This document shows, piece by piece, positions 32,787-41,568 of a stretch of 64,000 nucleotides of DNA. Position 1 is the stretch's first letter. Each line of letters begins with the position of its first letter. The stretch is from contig NZ_AUMJ01000028.1 in assembly GCF_000430625.1 (NCBI RefSeq), positions 1 to 64,000 on the forward strand. Direction: 5' to 3'. The translations under genes and the position numbers were made by a program. This DNA is from Aneurinibacillus terranovensis DSM 18919 (GTDB taxonomy: Bacteria; Bacillota; Bacilli; Aneurinibacillales; Aneurinibacillaceae). The notes beneath the pieces were generated by a model. It made no database searches. It was not told the origin of the DNA and saw nothing but the letters and a program-made list of their open reading frames with translations.

Positions 32787-34170
32787 ATACTACTTCACCG
32801 CCTTTGCGCGCTTTTTTGAATTCTTCTATGAGACGCGGTACGATTTGGAATGCGTCTCCTACAATACTATAAGTCGCTACATTATGAATGGGTGCCTCCG
32901 GATCTTTATTAATCGCAATAATGAATTCGGAGTTTTGCATTCCTACGATATGCTGCACCGCTCCGGAAATGGCAATGGCAAAGTATATTTTCGGCGTTAC
33001 GGTTACCCCTGTTTGGCCGATTTGGTGATGATGGTCAATCCAACCGGACTCAACGGCATCCCTTGTCGCACCTACGCTTGCACCTAATACATCCGCCAGC
33101 TGATAGCACAATTCAAAACCCCGCTCATCGCCGAGTCCCTTTCCACCAGCAACAATAATATGGGCTTCATCGAGTTTGACGCGCTGGTTTACATCACGCA
33201 CAATGTCAAGCACCCGGGTTTTCAGGTCATCTTCCTTCAGCCCGATGGATTCCTCAATGACAACGCCTGTGCGGCCGGGTATCGGATCAATTGCTTTCAT
33301 CACTTTCGAACGAACGGTTGCCATCTGCGGGCGATGATTTTTACACAGGATAGTCGCCATAATGTTGCCGCCAAACGCCGGACGGCTTGCTTCGAGAAGC
33401 CGCTGCTCCGGGTTGACATCAAGCATCGTACAGTCTGCCGTGAGCCCTGTTTTTAGCTCGGTAGCGACAGCACTGGCCAAGTCCTTCCCATTGGTGGTCG
33501 CTCCATACAGGATAATCTCAGGTTTGTATTTACCGCAAAGGTCAACGACGCCTTTCATGTAGGTCTCGGAGCGGTAGTCGTGCAGAATATGATCATCCAT
33601 GATGTATACCTTATCCGCCCCATATTCAAAACATTTCGATGCCAGAGACTTGATTCCATCCCCTAAAATAAACCCGCATAAGGGAGTATTTATTTTATCT
33701 GCCAAGCGGCGGCCTGCTCCGAGCAGTTCCAGCGAAACACCGGCAATCACCCCATCGGTCTGGTCGATAAATACCCAGACCCCTTCATGCTCGGCAAACT
33801 TATCGGTCCGTGTCTCTTCTTTCTTTTCTGGTTTCTTCTCTTGTTCCACCTTTGCTGAGGGTTTCGCAGGCTCAGGCTGTACGGAAGGTTCAGCCGGCGC
33901 GGTAGCGGCAGCCGGTGCGGCAGCTGGCGGCGTCTCGCTTTTTTCAGGCGCTGGCGGCGCAGCGGTTGGCGGTGCGGCGGCAGGCGCTTTCTTTGTCGGA
34001 TTGGGCAGGCTAATAGCTTCCGTCGGACAAACCGGGATACATTCCTGGCATTCTTCACATTTATCAACATGTACTTCGCACTTATCAGGACCTAAATACA
34101 GCGCTTCAACCGGACAGGTGTCAACGCACGTTCCACACGATATACAGGCAGCAGATATTGTAACGGCCAT
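32779..34170 (-). CDS. fixB: FixB (EtfA) with N-terminal 2[4Fe-4S] ferredoxin domain
   Basis: This 463-residue electron-transfer flavoprotein alpha subunit is fused to a ferredoxin. Residues 1-55 hold two full clusters, CISCGTCVDTCP and CEECQECIPVCP. A Pro/Ala/Glu linker of about 80 residues follows (55-135), rich in AAPP and KPEKKEE. The EtfA domain then runs from about VWVFIDQTDGVIAGVSLELL to GRTGVVIEESIG and the FAD-binding VGATRDAVESGWIDHHHQIGQTG and GISGAVQHIVGMQNS-like segments. The fusion puts a ferredoxin next to the bifurcating flavin. It begins one base after fixA ends. Confidence 0.92.
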   Translation of the reverse strand: MAVTISAACISCGTCVDTCPVEALYLGPDKCEVHVDKCEECQECIPVCPTEAISLPNPTKKAPAAAPPTAAPPAPEKSETPPAAAPAAATAPAEPSVQPEPAKPSAKVEQEKKPEKKEETRTDKFAEHEGVWVFIDQTDGVIAGVSLELLGAGRRLADKINTPLCGFILGDGIKSLASKCFEYGADKVYIMDDHILHDYRSETYMKGVVDLCGKYKPEIILYGATTNGKDLASAVATELKTGLTADCTMLDVNPEQRLLEASRPAFGGNIMATILCKNHRPQMATVRSKVMKAIDPIPGRTGVVIEESIGLKEDDLKTRVLDIVRDVNQRVKLDEAHIIVAGGKGLGDERGFELCYQLADVLGASVGATRDAVESGWIDHHHQIGQTGVTVTPKIYFAIAISGAVQHIVGMQNSEFIIAINKDPEAPIHNVATYSIVGDAFQIVPRLIEEFKKARKGGEVVYG

Positions 34171-34998
34171 CTATTTGACGCCCCCTTCTACAAGCAATTC
34201 ACGTTTTTCCTTCATAAGAATGTCGACGATTTGGCGCACCTGCTCCTCGGGTTTTCCTTCAATTTTCTTGCCGCCTTCAGGCTTAGGCGGGCTGAACATT
34301 TTCCCAACAATCGTTGGCGATCCCTTCAGGCCGAGCTGGCTTCGGTCGACATTCTCCAGATCATCCACCGTCCACACCTGTGGCTGGTAGCGAGCGGCGC
34401 GAATCATATTCGGGAGAGGCGAATAAGGAACCTCGTTAATTTCTTTTTCAACGGTCAATAGGCAGGGCAAAGAAGATTGAAGCAGTTCATATCCATCTTC
34501 GAGCTTACGGTGGACGAGTATTTCTTTCTTCTCCTCATTTACTTCAGCCACTTTCTTTACACCCGTCAGTGGAGGAATCCCCAGACGACGGGCGATTCCG
34601 GGACCGACTTGTCCGGTATCCCCGTCAATTGCCATCTTTCCGCATATCACAAGATCAATGGGTTCCTGTTTCGCAATTCGGTCAATCGCTTTGGAAAGCG
34701 CGTAGCTTGTCGCCAATGTATCAGCACCGGCAAAGGCACGGTCAGAAATTAAATATCCCTCATCCGCACCAATTTCTACACATTTTCGTATTGCTGCCAC
34801 AGCCTGCGGGGGCCCCATCGACAGAATAGATACCTTACCTCCATAGCGGGCGCGAAGCCGGACAGCTTCCTCAACCGCATGAGTATCATACGGGTTAAGA
34901 ATCGCCGGAACACCTCTCCTATCCAGCGTATTCGTTTTGGGGTCAATTTTAATGATTTTCGTATCCGGGACCTGCTTAATACAGACCAGAATATGCAT
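34171..34998 (-). CDS. fixA: FixA (EtfB), bifurcating ETF beta subunit
   Basis: This 275-residue ETF beta subunit starts IKQVPDTK and has LNPYDTHAVEEAVRLR, GGKVSILSMGPPQA, the AMP/FAD-site segment GKMAIDGDTGQVGPGIARRLG and LPCLLTVEKEINEVPYS. In FixAB the beta subunit binds the bifurcating FAD and oxidises NADH, sending one electron to ferredoxin and one via FixC to quinone. AAGGAGG lies seven bases before the ATG. First gene of the four-gene operon; its promoter must lie in the AT-rich 340 bp upstream. Confidence 0.92.
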   Translation of the reverse strand: MHILVCIKQVPDTKIIKIDPKTNTLDRRGVPAILNPYDTHAVEEAVRLRARYGGKVSILSMGPPQAVAAIRKCVEIGADEGYLISDRAFAGADTLATSYALSKAIDRIAKQEPIDLVICGKMAIDGDTGQVGPGIARRLGIPPLTGVKKVAEVNEEKKEILVHRKLEDGYELLQSSLPCLLTVEKEINEVPYSPLPNMIRAARYQPQVWTVDDLENVDRSQLGLKGSPTIVGKMFSPPKPEGGKKIEGKPEEQVRQIVDILMKEKRELLVEGGVK

Positions 34999-35346
34999 GC
35001 AAGTTTCCTCCTTCTTTATGCAGAAAAATATATTGTGAAAAATATAACTACCTCAGCTAAAAAAATAGCGATCTTGCCTTTAACACTATTTTCACAGTAA
35101 AAAGATTAAAAATTGCAATAATGTATAATATTCAGATATTTTATAACATATTGCTAGTGGGAATCTTTTTAATACATTGTATGAGAAATAAAGATATGTA
35201 ATACTCTTATTCGCTACAATTGACGAAATTCCTGCTGAGAAAAAAATTAATGTCAAATGAAATTTCATTTTATTTTTATTGCATGAATAAAAACCTGAAA
35301 TCCCGGTTTAAGTACCGCCATCTCAGGTTTCTACAAAGGGATCTAT
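34999..35346. other. 348-bp intergenic region between fixA and gntR
   Basis: AT-rich. The right-hand part should hold the fixA promoter; the left of the gntR end holds a terminator (35291-35330). I see no ORF with a ribosome site and no known RNA motif. Confidence 0.5.
35291..35330 (-). terminator. Terminator after gntR, end of the TRAP cluster
   Basis: AAACCTGA pairs with TCAGGTTT, with an inner CGGT/ACCG stem. It is followed on the minus strand by TTTATTC and lies 17 bp beyond the gntR stop. Confidence 0.75.
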
Positions 35347-36021
35347 TTAGCCGTTTACCGATTCGTTTTCCATATCAAGAATATCACTTTCGAATATCTC
35401 CTTCTTTACATAATTTAAATGGTCTTGAAAAGCTTTTATCCCCTCCTTAACATTTTGAGTTAGAAATGCATTTAATATGGGTTCATGAATTTTAGCCAGT
35501 TCAGTTAGATTAGAAAAATAAAATTGACTTGTTAGATACCAAAAACGGTCTGCTTTACTCCTTACCATTTCCCACATCTGAAACATCAACTCGTGATCCG
35601 CCATTTTATAAATTTGATCATGGAATTCAATATCTGTATTTCTAATTTTATCCAAATTATTATTTTTACCAGCCTGCAACATCTTGTCATAAATATTGCT
35701 TAAGGTATCAAGATCCTTGGGAACAATACGTTCTATCGCCCGGGAAATAGCAAATGATTCCAAAACCTCCCGCAGACTATACAGTTCCTCTATATCTTTT
35801 CTTGATAAACTGGATACGAATGTTCCTTTATGGCGATGCGAAACCACAAAGCCTTCTTCATTTAATCGAAGCAGCGCCTCTCTCACCGGTGCCTGGCTAA
35901 CACCATGAGTTTTAGCCACTTCTAACTCCACAATCCGATCGCCTGGTTTTAAGACACCTTTTATAATTGATTCCTTTAATAATTCGTAAATTTGATCGCC
36001 TAATGAACTTCGTTTAATCAT
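35347..36021 (-). CDS. GntR-family (FadR/FCD) regulator of the TRAP cluster
   Basis: This 224-residue regulator has an N-terminal winged helix (KTHGVSQAPVREALLRLNEEGFV) and a C-terminal all-helical FCD ligand-binding domain with the metal-site pattern D...H near IEFHDQIYK and the later LTELAKIHEPILNAF helix with His. Such FCD regulators bind organic acids. The ATG at 36021 is used; a TTG three codons earlier is possible since the GAGGAG site is far from the ATG. A dyad at 36048 lies just upstream and an equal one lies before dctP, so it is probably the autoregulated local regulator. Confidence 0.88.
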   Translation of the reverse strand: MIKRSSLGDQIYELLKESIIKGVLKPGDRIVELEVAKTHGVSQAPVREALLRLNEEGFVVSHRHKGTFVSSLSRKDIEELYSLREVLESFAISRAIERIVPKDLDTLSNIYDKMLQAGKNNNLDKIRNTDIEFHDQIYKMADHELMFQMWEMVRSKADRFWYLTSQFYFSNLTELAKIHEPILNAFLTQNVKEGIKAFQDHLNYVKKEIFESDILDMENESVNG

Positions 36022-36047
36022 ATCTCTCAATCACTCCTCTCATCCAT

Positions 36048-36063
36048 ATTATCGATAATCAAT
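36048..36063 (-). promoter_or_regulatory. GntR operator copy 1 (before gntR)
   Basis: ATTATCGATAATCAAT contains the perfect dyad ATTATCGATAAT, 27 bp upstream of the gntR start. The same 16 bases occur at 48876-48891, in reverse orientation on the plus strand. Role inferred. Confidence 0.55.
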
Positions 36064-36106
36064 TATAAACACAACGATTTTGCACTGAAACGAGTTAAAA
36101 ATTACT

Positions 36107-37081
36107 TCATTTTAAATTAACCGGATTAGGGGGTACACGTCCCTGAAACACATCCATTAAGTTTCTGGCAGCTAATTTCGCCATATTCATTCTTGTATTT
36201 ATACTTGCACTGGCAATGTGGGGAAGAGCCAATACATTATCCAGCCGCAGCAACGGGTGACCGGGGGGAACAGGCTCCATCTCGAATACATCAAGACCGG
36301 CCGCCCAAATTCGTTTTTCAATAAGGGCTTCGTAGAGTGCCTGCTCATTAACAATGCCGCCGCGTGCTGTATTAATCAGAACGGTTGTTGGTTTCATTAA
36401 CGACAACTCATAAGTAGAAATTAAATTCTTAGTCTCGTTGTTGTATGGCACCATGATAACAACAAAATCCGATACCCTTAGAAGATTCTCAAACTCGCAA
36501 TATTGTATGCCCAACTCCTCTTCAATGTCTAACCTTCGCCTGCGGTTATAGTACAAAATATTCATATTAAATCCCTTAGCACGCCTGGCAATCGCTTGCC
36601 CGATGTTACCGAGACCTATGATGCCTAACGTTGCATGATGGATATCCTGACCCGTTAAAAGCATAGGGGACCATGTTTTCCAACGCCCCTTTTTTAGATA
36701 ATCACTTGCCTCGCCAAATCGTCGTGCAGCTGCGATAAGAAGACCAAATGTTAAATCCGCGGTTGATTCTGTTAAAACATCGGGTGTATTCGTTACTACA
36801 ATTCGCCGTTTTGTTGCTGCATCCACATCTATATTGTTGTAGCCTACGGCCATATTACTAATAACCTTCAGTTTATTCCCATTTTCTAATAGATTTTGGT
36901 CCACCGAATCGGTTAACAAACAAAGCAATCCTTCCGTATCAGTGATTTCCTTCTCAAGGATTTCACGTGGAACTGGCTCATCCTCTTTTTCCCACATCTT
37001 CATGTCACATACCGAATGGAGATTCTCAATAATCTCCTCGGGCAGCTTTCTTGTCACATACACTTTTGGTTTTTTTTCCAC
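36107..37081 (-). CDS. D-2-hydroxyacid dehydrogenase
   Basis: This 324-residue NAD(P)-dependent dehydrogenase of the glyoxylate/hydroxypyruvate reductase type interconverts a 2-keto acid and a D-2-hydroxy acid. The Rossmann motif is LGIIGLGNIGQAIARRAKG; catalytic residues are Arg in TARGGIVNE, Glu in VFEMEPVPPGHPL and His in LPHIASASINTR. GTG start with GAGGAG upstream. It is the tenth gene of the cluster, behind dctQM, so it probably handles a 2-oxo or 2-hydroxy acid made by the pathway. Confidence 0.88.
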   Translation of the reverse strand: MEKKPKVYVTRKLPEEIIENLHSVCDMKMWEKEDEPVPREILEKEITDTEGLLCLLTDSVDQNLLENGNKLKVISNMAVGYNNIDVDAATKRRIVVTNTPDVLTESTADLTFGLLIAAARRFGEASDYLKKGRWKTWSPMLLTGQDIHHATLGIIGLGNIGQAIARRAKGFNMNILYYNRRRRLDIEEELGIQYCEFENLLRVSDFVVIMVPYNNETKNLISTYELSLMKPTTVLINTARGGIVNEQALYEALIEKRIWAAGLDVFEMEPVPPGHPLLRLDNVLALPHIASASINTRMNMAKLAARNLMDVFQGRVPPNPVNLK

Positions 37082-37132
37082 AATTCTTCTACTCCTCTTT
37101 TTAAATAACTTTCCTTTCCATTATACTCCGAC

Positions 37133-39007
37133 TTATTTTCCAAACAGATTTGGTAAGAAAGAAACGATCCCCGGGAAAGCGATTACAAAAATTAAATCAA
37201 GAACCAACATTAAGATAAACGGTATGACGGCTTTCGCTAACCGTTCCACAGTAATATTTGTGATGCCGCTGGCAATGTATAGAATGATGCCGATTGGTGG
37301 CGTAAGCAGGCCGATGGCAGAGTTAATCAGCAGCAATATACCGAAATGAACAGGATCAATTCCGATGCTATTTAAAATGGGCATTAAAATGGGCACGATT
37401 AATAAAATGGTCGAATTGGTTTCGAGAACCACGTGAACTAAAGCGAGGAAAACGTTAACGATGATGAGAACGACATACGGATTATGAGATAAACTTAATA
37501 GGAAATTAGAGGTTGTTTGAGAAAGCTGGCTAACGACTAACAACCATCCTAAAATAAACGCGCTTGCTACAATAAACATGACCCGGCTGGTCCCGTGTAT
37601 CGCATCCAAAAATCCCTGGTACAACGATTTGAACGTTAATTGACCCTGGAATAACATGACAATTAAAGTATAAAAGACAGCAATAACGCCTGCTTCTGTA
37701 GTGGTAAAGATTCCGGACATAATCCCTCCGAGAATGATAACGGGCGTCCATATTGGAAAAAAGGCTCCCTTAAACGCCTGCCACACCTCCGTGCTGGTTG
37801 GCTTTGCTTCTTTTGGATAATTGCGTTTCCTTGCGGTGAAGAAAACAACTATCGCAAAAGAAATGATGACCATCAACGCCGGAAAGAAGCTGGCAAGAAA
37901 CATCTTGGTAACTGAAACATTGGCTGTTATGGCAAATAAAATAGTCGTTATACTTGGAGGTATCAGCACCCCAAGAGTACCGGCGGCAGATTGAATGGCT
38001 GTCGCAAAAGGTTTATCATATCCTCTTGCGACCATACCTGGTAACATTACGGAACCAATCGCTGCCGTGTCCGCTACTGCTGAACCAGAGATATCAGCAA
38101 AGAAAGCACTTACCAATATATCAGCATATCCCAACCCACCGCGAACCCATCCGATAAGAACACTTGTTAAGCGAACTAACCGTTCAGCTACTCCTCCAAC
38201 CTGCATTAATGATCCTGTAAGCATAAAAAAGGGAATAGCCATCAGCGAAAAATTATCACTAATGAGAAACATTCGCTGGGGCACAACGGTCATCGGGATC
38301 GGACTGCTTAAAAAAAATAAAGTGATAGAGGTTAATCCTAACACAAAAGCAATCGGTATTCCTAAAGAGAAAAAAACTATGAGGCAGATAAACAGGGTTA
38401 ATGGAAAGTTAAGCTGCATATGGCTATCTAATGAACCTAAATACAAAGACAAAATGATTAACCCAACCGACAACACCCACATCATTAAAGGGATTCCACG
38501 ACGTTCCTTCCATATATAAGATAAGGTATGAATGGAAGAAATGACAGAAAATACAGGAAACACTAAATACAAATAGGAAAGAGGAATCTCTAATGCAGGA
38601 GAAAGACCTGATTCAAAGGTTGGAATCACCCTCACACTTAAAATAAAAAGAATAGCATTAAAACCAAGTGTAAGCACCCGGCCAAGTAAAATGCCCATCC
38701 CTTTCAATTTACCGGGAAGAACATTGATGACACTTCCAAAAGAAGGATGTAAATTCTGTTTAATACCGATGGTTGCTCCCAAAAACACACTCCAAAGAAA
38801 TAAATACCGTCCTATTTCATCAGACCATGCAAGTGATTTGTTGAGAACATATCTAAACAAGACTTGCAAAGCAATGTCTACAACCATTCCCCCCATTAAA
38901 GCAATCGTTATAACAATGACCATTCGGTTTACCCTGCTGCTCAAACGTTCAAGCAGATTGTCAATCTTTGGACTCGTAGGAATGGCAGATACTTCAACGC
39001 TATTCAT
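37133..39007 (-). CDS. TRAP transporter fused small and large membrane subunits (DctQM)
   Basis: This 624-residue protein combines DctQ (about 1-190, four helices, FRYVLNKSLAWSDEIGRYLFLW) and DctM (about 195-624, some twelve helices, VSAFFADISGSAVADTAAIGSVMLPGM). It is the permease of a tripartite ATP-independent transporter driven by a sodium or proton gradient; it works with the DctP protein at 47.8 kb. Most TRAP systems keep Q and M separate; the fused form is a known variant. Start at 39007 with GAGGAA nine bases upstream. It is separated from dctP by seven enzymes in the same transcript. Confidence 0.92.
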   Translation of the reverse strand: MNSVEVSAIPTSPKIDNLLERLSSRVNRMVIVITIALMGGMVVDIALQVLFRYVLNKSLAWSDEIGRYLFLWSVFLGATIGIKQNLHPSFGSVINVLPGKLKGMGILLGRVLTLGFNAILFILSVRVIPTFESGLSPALEIPLSYLYLVFPVFSVISSIHTLSYIWKERRGIPLMMWVLSVGLIILSLYLGSLDSHMQLNFPLTLFICLIVFFSLGIPIAFVLGLTSITLFFLSSPIPMTVVPQRMFLISDNFSLMAIPFFMLTGSLMQVGGVAERLVRLTSVLIGWVRGGLGYADILVSAFFADISGSAVADTAAIGSVMLPGMVARGYDKPFATAIQSAAGTLGVLIPPSITTILFAITANVSVTKMFLASFFPALMVIISFAIVVFFTARKRNYPKEAKPTSTEVWQAFKGAFFPIWTPVIILGGIMSGIFTTTEAGVIAVFYTLIVMLFQGQLTFKSLYQGFLDAIHGTSRVMFIVASAFILGWLLVVSQLSQTTSNFLLSLSHNPYVVLIIVNVFLALVHVVLETNSTILLIVPILMPILNSIGIDPVHFGILLLINSAIGLLTPPIGIILYIASGITNITVERLAKAVIPFILMLVLDLIFVIAFPGIVSFLPNLFGK

Positions 39008-39046
39008 AGTTTTCACTTCCTCTTTGCTTAGTGTGGTGTTGATCCA

Positions 39047-39814
39047 TCACCGATGCTGATATACCGGTTTCCGTTTTTCAAGAAAGGCGGTCACTGCTTC
39101 TTTAACATCTTCCGTTTCATGAACACAGGCAAACATCTCTCTTCCTGCATTGAAAAATCTCTCTTTTTCCTTTTCGTATTTTTTTATTGCATTTTTAATT
39201 GTTTTTAGTGCAACACCCGGTCTGGAGCATAACATTTGCGCATATTCTTCCGTGCGTTCTTTGCCTTTTGCCGGTGTTGAAATTTCCGTTGCCAGGCCCA
39301 TCTGAAATGCCGCTTCCGCTGAAACGGTCTTACCGCTTAACAACAAGGACATAGCCTTTCCAGCACCTACCAAATCGACCAAACGTTCCAGTCCGCCATT
39401 ACCAGGGAAAACTCCTCGCAGGACTTCCGGATAACCAAAATTCACATGTTGATCGAATATTCTAATATCAAAAGCGCTCGCCAGCTCGGCACCGGCTCCT
39501 AATGCGTTGCCAAATATGCAGGACACGGTTGACTGGGGTGCCTCCATGATAGAAGCCAGCATTTCGTGTCCGCAATCCCATACATTCGGGGCATCTTTCG
39601 TGCTAATTCTTTCGTGAAATTCCTTCAAATCCGCACCGCAACAAAAATGATCGCCAATCGCCTCAAACAAAATCACCCGAATCGATTCATTTTTTGAAAC
39701 TTCTTTAAACGCCTCTGTTACTTCACGTTTTACCTGGTTTGATAACAAATTATAAGGGGGGTGATCCAGTAAAATTTTTGCCATGCCCTCATTGACTGAA
39801 AGATGAACACTCAT
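39047..39814 (-). CDS. Enoyl-CoA hydratase/isomerase family protein
   Basis: This 255-residue crotonase-fold protein has the oxyanion-hole regions CGADLKEFHERIS and IFGNALGAGAELASAFDIRIFD, and GVFPGNGGLERLVDLVGAG where hydratases carry the second catalytic Glu. The pattern CIFGNALGAGAELA has E at its end, and PGNGGLERL keeps a Gly-rich loop, so hydratase, isomerase or hydrolase activity are all possible. It overlaps the flavoprotein stop by 4 bp (ATGA), showing translational coupling within the cluster. Confidence 0.82.
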   Translation of the reverse strand: MSVHLSVNEGMAKILLDHPPYNLLSNQVKREVTEAFKEVSKNESIRVILFEAIGDHFCCGADLKEFHERISTKDAPNVWDCGHEMLASIMEAPQSTVSCIFGNALGAGAELASAFDIRIFDQHVNFGYPEVLRGVFPGNGGLERLVDLVGAGKAMSLLLSGKTVSAEAAFQMGLATEISTPAKGKERTEEYAQMLCSRPGVALKTIKNAIKKYEKEKERFFNAGREMFACVHETEDVKEAVTAFLEKRKPVYQHR

Positions 39815-41568
39815 ACAAAGCTTTCATTCCTTTCCTCACGTATATCTGTAGGCCAAGTGTATCGCTCCACTGCCATCTCCCCATCACGACACAGGATACG
39901 AATGCTCTTCTTCCAATTCGCATCATCTTTGTTTGGATAATCCTCCCGATAATGACAGCTTCGACTCTCTCTTCTTTCGCGGGCTGCAAGAGTAATTGCC
40001 TTGGAGGTAATGACCATATGCCGTAATTCAACCGCTTTACGGATGTTCTTCGCTTCGATTAGATAGTTGCCCTCCCGTAAATTTGATTCCATATTCTTTA
40101 AAAAAGCCCACATATCGGCGAGTCTCTCTTCACTGCGGATCACCAAACAGTTTTGATGCATTTTTTTCTTCAAATCACGAACCGCGTCATCGATTTGAAG
40201 GTTCCCCTTTTCACTGGCGGTTATCCAGGAATTTAATTTCTCCAGTTCGATGTTCGCCTGTTTCTCTATTTCAGCAGCATTCGCTTTCCAACCCTTACTC
40301 CAACCGGCTGCCGCCTTTCCGGTTCGATAGCCAAATACCTGTCCTTCGGCAAGAGAATTTCCACCGGGGCGATCGGGCCCGCGCACCCCTCCGGCGGTCT
40401 CACCAGCGATAAAAAGACCGGGAATGGAGGTTTCTCCGTTTGGATTTAAGATTTGCGCCCCACCATTCATGCACTGCGCCACTAAGCCAATTTTGAATCG
40501 TTCTCGTGTAATGTCAATTCCCTTAGATTTTAAGACTCTTTTCGTTTTAGGAATTTTGCCTTCCAGGATTTCTTCCAGACAAACAGTTAGATCGCCCCAA
40601 ACGTATCCTTTCTCCGCGGGATGCTTTTCAAATTCTTGTTGTATCGATGTATCCAGATAAAAAGATGGATTCGAGACGGTGAAGGGAAAGGCCTTAGCCG
40701 CATAAACGTTTTCAACGGTTATGTGATCTGGAAGATTTTTTTCCAGGAAACGTTCGCCAGCATCATTTACTAAAATCGGGTTGGTTTTCCATACAGGTCC
40801 TGAAAGAAGAGTAACCAGCGGATCAATGACGGCAGGTCCAATCTGGACAAATTCCATGTTAACTAACGGAATTCCCATCTCATAAGCCATGGCATAGCCA
40901 TCCCCTGTCATGTCAGGTGTCCCGACACCGTAGCGATATAAATAATGGGCGCCTCCACATGCCAAGATAACAGAGCCTGTTTCGTATAAAACCATTTCTT
41001 CATTCTGTCCGTCATGAGCTAGAGCACCAATAATTCGGTCATTTTCGTCTGTTAGTAACCGGAAAACCATGATATGTTCGTCAACAGGAACATTACTTTT
41101 CTTTAATTCATTTGCCAGAGTGTTTAAAATATGTCTGGCTGTGACCCCATTCACCCTGCATGTTCGCGGATAAGTGGCAAAGTCACTCATTCCCTGAACC
41201 AGTTTGCCATTTTTCTGTTTATCAAAATTGAGACCCAAGTCGATTAAATCTTGAATGCGATCCGGCGCCTCAGAAGCAAGTACCCATACCAACCGGGGGT
41301 CAATAAAACACCGCCCCGCTTCCATCGTATCTTCATAATGAATCTCCGGTTTATCCCGTTCATCACCATGGCCTATTGCCGCGGCGATTGCCAGTAGTTC
41401 GGAAAATGCGGTGGCGGTGGATCCGCTGTGCAGCCATTTGGATTTTATAGCGATGCGCACGTTAGCGCCATTTTCAGCCGCGGTAAGGGCAGCTCTCGCA
41501 GCCGCACCCCCACCGCCCACAACAAGCACATCGGCCGTGATCTTTCGTGATATTTTAAAGGTAGTCAT
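39811..41568 (-). CDS. Fumarate-reductase/SDH-like FAD flavoprotein
   Basis: This 585-residue flavoprotein has the FAD motif LVVGGGGAAARAALTAAENG, ILACGGAHYLYRYG, TPDMTGDGYAMAYEMG, GLFIAGETAGGV and DRPGGNSLAEGQVFG, all in SDH/FRD A-subunit order. Differences from succinate dehydrogenase: the HPTG dicarboxylate motif reads IGPAVID and the GVHGANR motif reads GVRGPDR. No iron-sulfur or membrane subunit is in the cluster. It may be a soluble desaturase or reductase for an organic acid or its CoA ester, with electron partner unknown. It overlaps the CoA-transferase stop by 4 bp. Confidence 0.82.
   Translation of the reverse strand: MTTFKISRKITADVLVVGGGGAAARAALTAAENGANVRIAIKSKWLHSGSTATAFSELLAIAAAIGHGDERDKPEIHYEDTMEAGRCFIDPRLVWVLASEAPDRIQDLIDLGLNFDKQKNGKLVQGMSDFATYPRTCRVNGVTARHILNTLANELKKSNVPVDEHIMVFRLLTDENDRIIGALAHDGQNEEMVLYETGSVILACGGAHYLYRYGVGTPDMTGDGYAMAYEMGIPLVNMEFVQIGPAVIDPLVTLLSGPVWKTNPILVNDAGERFLEKNLPDHITVENVYAAKAFPFTVSNPSFYLDTSIQQEFEKHPAEKGYVWGDLTVCLEEILEGKIPKTKRVLKSKGIDITRERFKIGLVAQCMNGGAQILNPNGETSIPGLFIAGETAGGVRGPDRPGGNSLAEGQVFGYRTGKAAAGWSKGWKANAAEIEKQANIELEKLNSWITASEKGNLQIDDAVRDLKKKMHQNCLVIRSEERLADMWAFLKNMESNLREGNYLIEAKNIRKAVELRHMVITSKAITLAARERRESRSCHYREDYPNKDDANWKKSIRILCRDGEMAVERYTWPTDIREERNESFV

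Noticed and set aside
33599-34390. 263-codon plus-strand frame opposite fixA/fixB
   Set aside because: It is antisense to two clear genes, its composition follows the Pro/Ala linker of fixB, and it has no ribosome site.
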